From NCBI GenBank assembly GCA_026394635.1, contig JAPKXV010000417.1, positions 1 to 5,260 on the forward strand: 5,260 bases of DNA, in the 5' to 3' direction. Position numbers and translations under genes: made by a program. Below are positions 1-4,713 of this stretch, in pieces (the stretch's first letter is position 1; each line of letters begins with the position of its first letter). This DNA is from Methanoregula sp. (GTDB taxonomy: Archaea > Halobacteriota > Methanomicrobia > Methanomicrobiales > Methanospirillaceae). The notes under the pieces were generated by a model. It saw nothing but the letters and a program-made list of their open reading frames with translations. It searched no databases and was not told the DNA's origin.

Positions 1-755
1 ACATACACCGCGTAGTCCCCGTCCCAGCTTAGGGTTACCGTGGAGCTCGCGAGCACTGCACCTCTCCGGGTCATGTCCCGTGCCGTAACCGTGATGGTGA
101 CCGGATCTTTAGTCGAGGCCGGCTTCTCGGTAAATGTCCAGTAGACTTTCCCGCCGTTGTTGGCGACCGGGTTCCCGATCTGGTGGACCGTGTAATCCGG
201 CGCATCCCACGTGAGGAATGTGCCAAACGTGGCATTCCATTCGAAGTTTATGGCATTCCATTTAAAATCCGTGGCATTCCTTTCAAAGCTCGCATCAGCG
301 GCTGTAAAGCCGGTGACATTCGGGGTGAGCCCGATGCCGGGTGTCGAGGACATCATCGGGGAGTACCGCTGCGGCGAGGCCTCCAGCCGGACCGATACTT
401 TTTGCCCTGTCTGGCCTGCAGTCGCCTGCGCCGGAACAACGCTGCACGTCCCGTTCACGCACCCGCAGCTGCCGGCACCGCAGTCGATAGGGCCTTCACA
501 GCTCATCGTGCACATGACATTGCAGGGCTGCTTTGCCGGCTGGCTCGTACAGCTCGTGGGGTGGCAGCACTGGGCCGGGACGCAGTCGTCATCAGCGGTG
601 CAGCTCTGTGCGTCAGCGGGTGTTCCAGGAACAGAGGTTACGACAACTGACGGTGTGGGTACCGGAGTCACAGCAGCCGGGGAGCCAGAAGTACAACCGG
701 CGGCTGCAATCGTTGCCATGCAGACCAGGAGGAGGGTGATTACCTTTGCGTTCAT
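1..755 (-). CDS. Secreted cysteine-rich lipoprotein with heptad repeat and Ig-like tail (C-terminal end beyond window)
   Basis: An open minus-strand frame with no stop runs from ATG at 753-755 off the left edge, giving 251 complete residues. Residues 4-19 are hydrophobic and end in the lipobox A18-A19-G20-C21, so the product is probably exported and lipid-anchored at C21 on the outer face of the membrane. A Thr/Pro/Ser/Val-rich linker (22-50) follows, typical of archaeal surface proteins. Residues 52-104 contain 12 cysteines, including the pattern DDDCVPAQCCHPTSC, seen in many archaeal hypothetical secreted proteins; the even count suggests disulfides. Residues 157-177 are three seven-residue repeats of the form F-E/K-W/R-N-A-T/I-x. 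The rest (178-251) is beta-rich with regularly spaced aromatics and resembles an Ig-like/PKD-type domain. Asn sequons (NVT 146, NAT 160, NAT 174, NGT 101) suggest N-glycosylation. There is no Shine-Dalgarno site; a TATA-like box suggests a leaderless message. The ligand or role is unknown. Confidence 0.82.
   Translation of the reverse strand, partial: MNAKVITLLLVCMATIAAAGCTSGSPAAVTPVPTPSVVVTSVPGTPADAQSCTADDDCVPAQCCHPTSCTSQPAKQPCNVMCTMSCEGPIDCGAGSCGCVNGTCSVVPAQATAGQTGQKVSVRLEASPQRYSPMMSSTPGIGLTPNVTGFTAADASFERNATDFKWNAINFEWNATFGTFLTWDAPDYTVHQIGNPVANNGGKVYWTFTEKPASTKDPVTITVTARDMTRRGAVLASSTVTLSWDGDYAVY
230..292 (-). repeat. Three tandem 21-bp repeats inside the lipoprotein gene
   Basis: On the plus strand the units begin with TGGCATTCC at 230, 251 and 272, each 21 bp long. 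The first nine bases are identical and the rest are diverged. The period is a multiple of three, so in the minus-strand reading frame they give three seven-residue units (FERNATD, FKWNAIN, FEWNATF). The match is seen directly; that it arose by slippage or duplication is inferred. Confidence 0.75.
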
Positions 756-776
756 CCGGTTAAGGATCGGTTCAGG

Positions 777-786
777 AAATATTAAA
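777..786 (-). promoter_or_regulatory. Probable TATA box of the lipoprotein gene
   Basis: Read on the minus strand this is TTTAATATTT, centred about 26 bp before the ATG at 755. At the usual archaeal TATA-to-start distance, transcription would begin at or next to the start codon, matching the absence of a ribosome-binding site. Inferred from sequence alone. Confidence 0.45.
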
Positions 787-810
787 CCCGGTGCAGGGGT
801 ACACTGCCGG

Positions 811-818
811 CTTTATCA
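811..818 (+). promoter_or_regulatory. Possible TATA box of the small membrane protein gene
   Basis: CTTTATCA lies about 27-34 bp before ATG 845 in the 89-bp gap between two divergent genes. The spacing again fits a leaderless transcript, and the bases before the ATG (T-rich, ending TTTTTTAT) contain no Shine-Dalgarno match. The match to a TATA consensus is weak. Confidence 0.3.
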
Positions 819-844
819 GGATTTAACCGATAATACTTTTTTAT

Positions 845-1210
845 ATGAAAGACGAGGAACGGACTGAACAGAGACGGAGACACGGCCGCCACGCGTTCAT
901 ACCGGCCGGCGTTCTCATCGGCCTCGGCGTCGGGCTTCTTGCCAATTTCCCGGGCTCCGGTGTGCTGATCGGCCTCGGGCTGGGCTTTCTTGCATCGGCA
1001 CTGGTGCCCGCGGGGATGAAACCTTCGGAAACCGCAAAACCGGGACTGAAAGGAATGAACATAACGATGCTTCTCATCGGTGTCTTCCTGATCCTCATCG
1101 GTGTCGGCATCGTCTGGGCGCCAGTCACCATCTGGCCGTACCTTATCGCGGGATTCCTGATCCTCTTGGGCATCTGGTTCCTTGTCAGGGGATTTCATAA
1201 GACAACCTGA
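845..1210 (+). CDS. Small glycine-rich membrane protein with internally duplicated helix
   Basis: This is a 121-residue hypothetical membrane protein. A charged, basic N terminus (1-16) is followed by four hydrophobic stretches at about 18-33, 37-55, 73-93 and 97-115, with a short polar loop (56-71) in the middle. The first two helices are a near-copy of one another: PAGVLIGLGVGLLANF at 20-35 and GSGVLIGLGLGFLAS at 37-51, a 17-residue period also visible in the DNA. Their GxxxG-like spacing favours tight helix packing. The C terminus (RGFHKTT) is positively charged, so both ends probably face the cytoplasm. It diverges from the lipoprotein gene and lies 49 bp before the HPr-kinase-like gene, with which it could be cotranscribed. 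I do not recognise a named family, and no catalytic residues are apparent. A shadow frame on the opposite strand was discounted because only this frame shows coherent membrane segments. Confidence 0.75.
   Translation: MKDEERTEQRRRHGRHAFIPAGVLIGLGVGLLANFPGSGVLIGLGLGFLASALVPAGMKPSETAKPGLKGMNITMLLIGVFLILIGVGIVWAPVTIWPYLIAGFLILLGIWFLVRGFHKTT
908..994 (+). repeat. Internal 51-bp-period duplication (two copies) in the membrane protein gene
   Basis: The stretch starting at 908 and the stretch starting at 959 align over about 36 bp, sharing the central ATCGGCCTCGG and encoding GVLIGLGVGLLA and GVLIGLGLGFLA. The period of 17 codons keeps the frame. Most differences are synonymous or conservative, which suggests selection on the protein. 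Confidence 0.6.
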
Positions 1211-1251
1211 CGGGAATATGGCATGAGACTCCCCAAAATTCACCGTTTATC

Positions 1252-1256
1252 GTGAT
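1252..1256 (+). promoter_or_regulatory. Ribosome-binding site of the HPr-kinase-like gene
   Basis: GTGAT lies 3 nt before ATG 1260 and matches part of the archaeal GGAGGTGAT motif. It supports this start. The same GTGAT-plus-3-nt arrangement precedes the KaiC-like gene at 2858. Confidence 0.45.
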
Positions 1257-1259
1257 AAA

Positions 1260-2213
1260 ATGACCTACACGATCTCCCTGATCACTCCCGAAGAGAAAGA
1301 GGACATGGCGGCACGGTACCTCCCGAAGGCGCGGTACGAGGTCAAATCCGAGATCTACGGGTGCTGCATCAAGCTCCTGTCCGATGATCCCGCGGTCCGG
1401 GATACCTGGCAGGAGAACTTCTATTCGATGTCGCAGAACGTCCGCTCGCACGGCCGTCTGTTTGTATTTGAGGATCCTGCCTGCCCTGCCGACACCGTGT
1501 ATTATGATCCATATTCGAAGACCGCGTTCCTCCTGAATATCCATTACTACGGCTGGATCAAATCCCTTGCACTCAGCTGCGCCGGGGATATTTTAGCAGA
1601 CGAGCATGACATCTTCTCGGTCCACGGCGCCTGTATCGATATCGGGGGGACGGGGCTCTGCATTGTCGGGTTATCCGGCGCCGGTAAGACCACCCAGACC
1701 TACGGGCTCCTCTCCGACCCGCGCACCCGCATCGTCGCGGACGACTGGTTCTTCTCCCGCGTCTACGGGCCTGACATCCTTGCCTACGGCTCAGAAAAGA
1801 ATTTCTATATCCGGCAGGATCTCGCCACCATCTGGAAGAAATTCGACGGGCTTGTCAGAGAGGGCGATTATGATGCCGAAGGCCGGGCTGTCGCAAATAT
1901 CCGTTGGGTCGTGGGAAAGGGCAGGCTCTTCCCGCTCAACACGGTAAAGAACGTCGTTATCCTGAAACGAGACCCGGCCGATCCGGAGTTGGTCCGGCCT
2001 TTGGATCCGGATGCCGGGCAAAAACTGTTTGCAACAAACAGTTACTTCAACCCGCATCTCCTTGTCCGTGACTCCCGCAAGACCGCACTCCGGGAACGGT
2101 TCATCGCCGATCTGTTGAGCCGGACAAAACTCTGGGTGGTCAACACAACGGGGACTCCCGCTGAAACGCAGGGACGGATACGGTCGCTTACCGGCATCCC
2201 ACAGGCAGTGTGA
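1260..2213 (+). CDS. HPr kinase/phosphorylase-like P-loop protein
   Basis: This 317-residue protein carries the nucleotide-binding core of the HPr kinase (HprK)/PEP-carboxykinase-like fold. VHGACIDIGG (121-130) leads into a Walker A loop GLSGAGKTT (137-145), and IVADDWFF (158-165) supplies the acidic Walker-B-like pair. The order and spacing match the HprK pattern VHG-beta-hairpin-G-S-G-x-G-K-S/T followed by hLVADD. The first 115 residues are a separate alpha/beta N-terminal region without recognised motifs. I cannot see the HprK C-terminal signature that contacts HPr. Archaea of this type generally lack the PTS, so a classical HPr-Ser kinase role is unlikely; similar HprK-like proteins exist in peptide-modification and unassigned settings. 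The substrate is therefore unknown, and the protein is probably a cytosolic ATP-dependent kinase or nucleotide-binding protein. Start ATG is supported by GTGAT at 1252. No maturase or precursor peptide gene is visible nearby. Confidence 0.82.
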   Translation: MTYTISLITPEEKEDMAARYLPKARYEVKSEIYGCCIKLLSDDPAVRDTWQENFYSMSQNVRSHGRLFVFEDPACPADTVYYDPYSKTAFLLNIHYYGWIKSLALSCAGDILADEHDIFSVHGACIDIGGTGLCIVGLSGAGKTTQTYGLLSDPRTRIVADDWFFSRVYGPDILAYGSEKNFYIRQDLATIWKKFDGLVREGDYDAEGRAVANIRWVVGKGRLFPLNTVKNVVILKRDPADPELVRPLDPDAGQKLFATNSYFNPHLLVRDSRKTALRERFIADLLSRTKLWVVNTTGTPAETQGRIRSLTGIPQAV

Positions 2214-2227
2214 AACGCCGGGGTCCC

Positions 2228-2233
2228 TTTTTT
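2228..2233 (+). terminator. Oligo-T terminator after the HPr-kinase-like gene
   Basis: Six consecutive T residues lie 14 nt after the TGA stop, right after a GC-rich stretch (GCCGGGGTCCC). Archaeal RNA polymerase terminates at such U-tracts without needing a hairpin. It faces the minus-strand tract at 2269-2274, so convergent transcription is closed off from both sides. Confidence 0.5.
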
Positions 2234-2268
2234 GTAAAAATATTACACTGTTAACCGTGAATTCAATC

Positions 2269-2274
2269 AAAAAA
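2269..2274 (-). terminator. Oligo-T terminator of the minus-strand signalling operon
   Basis: Six A residues on the plus strand give a T6 tract for minus-strand transcripts, 17 nt after the stop at 2292, in an AT-rich context. It would end the three-gene operon 2292-4401. Confidence 0.45.
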
Positions 2275-2291
2275 GATAATTAAAATCCTCA

Positions 2292-2858
2292 TCAGGAATC
2301 TTTCCGGGGAATTTTGTCAATGTCAATAACTACATCGACAAAGGTAGTCAGCTGGGTGAGCACATCCGGATCAAGGCCTTTTTCCACCGCAAGGAATATC
2401 CCGGAAAAATTCATCAGTCGCAGTTTGTTGGTGATAAAATGGATAAACTTTGTGATGTTCTGGGAGGAGATATAGATCAGCATTGAATTAACCGAATCAA
2501 AGAGCAGGGAGACTTTCTTTTCCTTAAACCCACTTAATGACTCCGTAACTGCGATCCCGATACTCGTCATGTCGGCAGGATTATTGACGAACCTGCAGTT
2601 ATTTACCGGTTCGTGATCATGTCCTATGGCATACTTCGTAACGGTGTCAATAAAGAAAATTTTCTCCGTCGCGATCCCGCGTTTTTCATAATTCTTTTTT
2701 AAGATATCATACGGCTGGTTTGTCGTGATTACGAGCACAGAGTAATCTTTGGCCAGCAGTCCTTTAATCAGTTCAATGTTCTCATTCCTGATATCACATG
2801 CCGATGCCATGATGAGATAAATCTCCTCATCCTTGATATCCGTGATGGGAAATACCAC
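2292..2858 (-). CDS. RecA/KaiC-like protein lacking a P-loop (DUF7504-like)
   Basis: This 188-residue protein is the last gene of the operon. Its pattern is that of a RecA/KaiC-type core: strand IYLIMA (13-18), helix, strand SVLVITT (40-46) followed by a helix as in the KaiC segment after Walker A, then VSLLFDSVNSMLIY (116-129), a Walker-B-like strand with D121 and the S-N-S continuation typical of KaiC-family DS-x-S, helix, GIFLAVEK (153-160), and a closing strand VVIDID (176-181). Where Walker A should sit (about 17-30, MASACDIRNENIEL) there is no GxxxxGK[ST]. It is therefore probably a degenerate, non-hydrolysing family member, similar to archaeal DUF7504-type proteins found beside sensor genes; that name is from memory. 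Translation starts at GTG 2856-2858, with GGTGAT three nt upstream overlapping the stop of the PAS gene, so the two are translationally coupled. Codon use is more AT-rich than in the left half. Confidence 0.75.
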   Translation of the reverse strand: MVFPITDIKDEEIYLIMASACDIRNENIELIKGLLAKDYSVLVITTNQPYDILKKNYEKRGIATEKIFFIDTVTKYAIGHDHEPVNNCRFVNNPADMTSIGIAVTESLSGFKEKKVSLLFDSVNSMLIYISSQNITKFIHFITNKLRLMNFSGIFLAVEKGLDPDVLTQLTTFVDVVIDIDKIPRKDS

Positions 2859-2861
2859 AAA

Positions 2862-2867
2862 ATCACC
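2862..2867 (-). promoter_or_regulatory. Ribosome-binding site of the KaiC-like gene, fixing a GTG start
   Basis: The minus strand reads GGTGAT, then TTT, then GTG. The first G belongs to the TAG stop of the PAS gene, so stop and ribosome site overlap. The next in-frame ATG is residue 17, within the first beta strand, which makes the GTG start more likely. Confidence 0.6.
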
Positions 2868-3634
2868 TATTCCGTGAGGAATTTTTTCGACGCATCGGAC
2901 ACCTTACCGTAATGATTAACGATCGCTTTGTTCAGCTCGATGATGTTCTTCCGGATCTGTTCGAGGTTTTTTATCTGGATCCTGAGCTGGAGGGACATGG
3001 TTTTGGGTTCGGACTCGCCGTGTTCAATGTCGTTCACGACGATTACGAGATTTTCTTCCACCACCTCAAGCGGGTTCTTGAGCCGCATGGCCGCTTCTTT
3101 GATGAATGCGAGGAAACGATCGTTGCTCTCCCTGAGTGCTGTTTCGGATCGCACACGTTCAGAGATATCGCGGACTGTCGCCTGAAGGACTCGTTTTCCA
3201 TTCCAGTCGAACGCAGACAAAAGCACTTCTGCGGGAAAATCTTCCCCGTTGGAACGGCGGTGAAACCATTCAAACCGATCGTATCCGGTCAAGTATGCGG
3301 CCTGGATATGTTCCCCTGCAGCCTGGAGTGATGAATGCCCATCCGGCTGTGTCGGAGGGGATACTTCAGCCGGGTGTAATTTCACAAATTCTTCTTTTGT
3401 CTGTAAGCCAAAGATCTTCAGGGTGCTTGGGTTGCAGTCAAAGAAACCTTTCCCGGTCAGGAGCATGATCGCATCGTTTGAGCCCTCGAAAATTGCCCCG
3501 AACCGTGCTTCGTTCTCCCTGAGCCGTTCGGACTGTTCGCCCACGACCTTTTCCTGTACGTCAAGCAATTCGGTTATTGAAGCCACCAGAGCTTCAAGAT
3601 TGCGTACCTTCTCTGCGGTGGCGTCGTTGTCCAT
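2867..3634 (-). CDS. Coiled-coil PAS protein with degenerate histidine-kinase H-box
   Basis: This is a cytosolic sensor-like protein with no membrane segment. Numbering here is from the far ATG at 3670 (267 aa). Residues 18-56 form a charged heptad-like coiled coil. Residues 54-172 are a PAS domain: FGAIFEGSNDAIMLL, then DCNPSTLKIFGL, then WFHRRSNGEDFPAEV, ending ATVRDISER, the usual PAC end. A linker helix leads to FIKEAAMRLKNPLEVV (189-204), which aligns with the histidine-kinase H-box (F-L-x-x-x-S-H-E-L-R-T-P-L); the phospho-accepting His is replaced by Met195. A second helix follows at 225-252, and there is no HATPase domain. I prefer the start ATG 3632-3634 (residue 13, product 255 aa) because GGAGGA lies 9 nt before it; the start at 3670 would leave a 5-nt gap to the upstream gene but has no ribosome site. 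It is the middle gene of an operon with a sensory-domain gene and a KaiC-like gene. Probably a non-catalytic dimerising sensor. Confidence 0.82.
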   Translation of the reverse strand: MDNDATAEKVRNLEALVASITELLDVQEKVVGEQSERLRENEARFGAIFEGSNDAIMLLTGKGFFDCNPSTLKIFGLQTKEEFVKLHPAEVSPPTQPDGHSSLQAAGEHIQAAYLTGYDRFEWFHRRSNGEDFPAEVLLSAFDWNGKRVLQATVRDISERVRSETALRESNDRFLAFIKEAAMRLKNPLEVVEENLVIVVNDIEHGESEPKTMSLQLRIQIKNLEQIRKNIIELNKAIVNHYGKVSDASKKFLTE

Positions 3635-3643
3635 TGAGTTCAT

Positions 3644-3649
3644 TCCTCC
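3644..3649 (-). promoter_or_regulatory. Shine-Dalgarno site that favours the inner start of the PAS gene
   Basis: The minus strand reads GGAGGA, a strong match to the anti-SD complement. It lies 9 nt before ATG 3634 and directly abuts ATG 3643, which is too close. It is inside the longer reading from 3670, so the shorter product is the likely one. Confidence 0.6.
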
Positions 3650-3675
3650 GGAATCTGTCTGTTTTCTCATAAAAA

Positions 3676-4401
3676 TCAGGTGAAGATGGTCTTGCCATCA
3701 AAGGGTAAAATAGCGACCTTCACGCTCAATGCCAGCGATTTGAACATGTCTGCAGTCTGGCGGGGAACCGGGACTTTGCTGAAGAGGATAATTACAAAGA
3801 GGTTTCCCGAAGGCAGAATGCCACCGAAGCCGAGCACCGAACGGACTCCGTACGGGATGACAAAGTCATCCTGTGCGGGTACATATTTGCTGCCGGTTGC
3901 TTCAGGAATTAAGAACACGTTGAAGGTCCTCTGTGCCATATCCATGACAACTGCAGGATCCGGTCGCAATACCGTGTTTACCTCAAGACCCATCTGCTGG
4001 ATAAGCTGCCTGACCATCGGAAATGCTTCTACAAAATGCTCACTGGGCAGGGGGATTGCCTTGTGTCCCCGGGACTGTTTCCTCAAGTGCCACTCCGGTA
4101 GTGTTCCGGCACTTGCCAGCAGAACCATACACTTCATTGCAGGAGATTCAGGGGACATCTTCATGACGTTCCGTGCAAATTCCTGCAGATCCTCATCAAG
4201 TTCACCATAGGGATGTGTCTTGAAGAGCCGGACAAGGACGCAGTCTTTCTCATGGGTTTTATTGTCAACAAGGTTCTCATACAGGTAATGCACGATCGTA
4301 TCGGCCACCACTTCCATACTTGCCGCACCCGATCCCATCCGTCGCAATGCGGCTGAAAACCCGACCATGTCCTTGAGAGTAAAATCGTCAATGTTCGGCA
4401 T
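3676..4401 (-). CDS. Stand-alone GAF-like sensory domain protein (input domain of sensor kinases)
   Basis: This 241-residue soluble protein is the first gene of the operon. An N-terminal helical part (8-50) is followed by highly patterned blocks: VRLFKTHPYGELDEDLQEFAR (57-77, split here by eye), MKCMVLLASAGTLPEW (89-104), GHKAIPLPSEHF (112-123), and PYGVRSVLGFGGILPSG (183-199) running into FVIILFSKVPVPRQTADMF (202-220). I recall very similar blocks at the N terminus of bacterial (cyanobacterial, proteobacterial) sensor kinases and cyclase-type proteins, ahead of PAS and kinase domains. The C-terminal half has the shape of a GAF domain: strand, PLLLPSG-like turn, strand, then a long helix. The ligand is unknown; C54 and C91 are its only cysteines, and several His (49, 63, 105, 113, 122) are present. 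Start ATG has GAGG five nt upstream. It appears to be a split-off input domain, probably working with the PAS protein encoded just downstream. Confidence 0.78.
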   Translation of the reverse strand: MPNIDDFTLKDMVGFSAALRRMGSGAASMEVVADTIVHYLYENLVDNKTHEKDCVLVRLFKTHPYGELDEDLQEFARNVMKMSPESPAMKCMVLLASAGTLPEWHLRKQSRGHKAIPLPSEHFVEAFPMVRQLIQQMGLEVNTVLRPDPAVVMDMAQRTFNVFLIPEATGSKYVPAQDDFVIPYGVRSVLGFGGILPSGNLFVIILFSKVPVPRQTADMFKSLALSVKVAILPFDGKTIFT

Positions 4402-4406
4402 GATAT

Positions 4407-4410
4407 CCTC
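4407..4410 (-). promoter_or_regulatory. Ribosome-binding site of the sensory-domain gene
   Basis: The minus strand reads GAGG, 5 nt before ATG 4401. A second GGAGG lies farther upstream (4415-4419), too far to serve this ATG directly. Confidence 0.5.
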
Positions 4411-4459
4411 TTTTCCTCCAAAATCACCCGGTATTAATTGAAGGTCTCAGGCTTCTGGA

Positions 4460-4469
4460 TTATTATATC
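4460..4469 (-). promoter_or_regulatory. TATA box of the three-gene signalling operon
   Basis: The minus strand reads GATATAATAA. A transcript starting about 26 bp downstream, near 4438, would carry a short leader of roughly 37 nt containing both purine-rich ribosome motifs before ATG 4401. No other promoter-like element lies between the three genes, which supports a single message. Confidence 0.45.
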
Positions 4470-4684
4470 CATCCTGAAACTGGCCTGTTATGATTCTGCC
4501 ATCCGGTTCAATCCGGACAGGGGCATAACAATCCTTCATTTGGAGAACATCAATATAAATATATTCGGCCAGCCGTTGACAGAATTGTGTTTGTACAACC
4601 GTTTTTTAAAAAAGAGACTTTAGTCGTTGGTTTCACGATCCTTGTCTTTGCCACGCATATCTGATAGGCAAAAAATGTTGGCAA

Positions 4685-4695
4685 AAATATAATAT
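4685..4695 (+). promoter_or_regulatory. TATA box of the small gene at 4714
   Basis: AAATATAATAT-type sequence, preceded by the A-rich GGCAAAAA that could act as a BRE-like element. The predicted start site, about 26 bp downstream, falls on ATG 4714, as expected for a leaderless message. Confidence 0.5.
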
Positions 4696-4713
4696 AACCC
4701 CTCCTAGATTCTG

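Larger units (their letters stand above)
4402..4713. other. Gene-poor intergenic region between operon and small ORF
   Basis: About 310 bp of AT-rich DNA. It holds the operon's leader and TATA box (4460-4469), an AT-rich stretch with TATA-like elements on both strands (4551-4565), a 12-bp palindrome TTTTTTAAAAAA (4602-4613), two direct copies of GGCAAAAA (4667 and 4680), and the TATA box of the small gene at 4685-4695. A minus-strand stretch open from 4605 to 4447 reads like protein but has no good start for most of its length (see findings). No RNA gene fold was recognised. Confidence 0.5.

Noticed and set aside
183..867. Overlapping plus-strand frames at 183-650 and 211-867
   Set aside because: They are antisense to the lipoprotein frame, which has a signal peptide, lipobox and patterned cysteines. 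The plus-strand translations are Arg/Ala-rich low-quality shadows, and the second runs across the divergent promoter region.
782..1544. Minus-strand frames at 782-1243, 841-1173 and 1185-1544
   Set aside because: They are antisense to the membrane protein and HprK-like genes. Their Asp/Glu/Arg-rich composition mirrors the hydrophobic or GC-rich codons on the other strand, and no domain motifs are present.
1791..2270. Minus-strand frame of 159 codons
   Set aside because: It lies opposite the conserved C-terminal part of the HprK-like gene and crosses the terminator zone. No motif or ribosome site was seen.
2912..4210. Plus-strand frames at 2912-3331, 3136-3468, 3423-3683 and 3680-4210
   Set aside because: They are shadows of the PAS and sensory-domain genes, whose motifs are clear on the minus strand.
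4161..4427. Minus-strand frame of 88 codons with a GTG start at 4427
   Set aside because: It is a different frame over the start of the sensory-domain gene. Its translation shows out-of-frame Ser/Arg/Cys content, while the 241-residue frame carries the conserved blocks.
2857..4429. Shared 10-mer CAAAATCACC at 2858-2867 and 4419-4428 as a regulatory repeat
   Set aside because: Both copies are explained by GGTGAT-type ribosome motifs followed by T-rich DNA. Two short matches are not enough to claim a regulator site.
4602..4613. TTTTTTAAAAAA palindrome as an operator or terminator
   Set aside because: A simple A/T palindrome is common in AT-rich intergenic DNA, and no gene ends just before it on either strand.
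4438..4623. Plus-strand frame of 61 codons beginning at TTG
   Set aside because: It has a rare start, no ribosome site and no homologous-looking pattern, and it covers the operon promoter.
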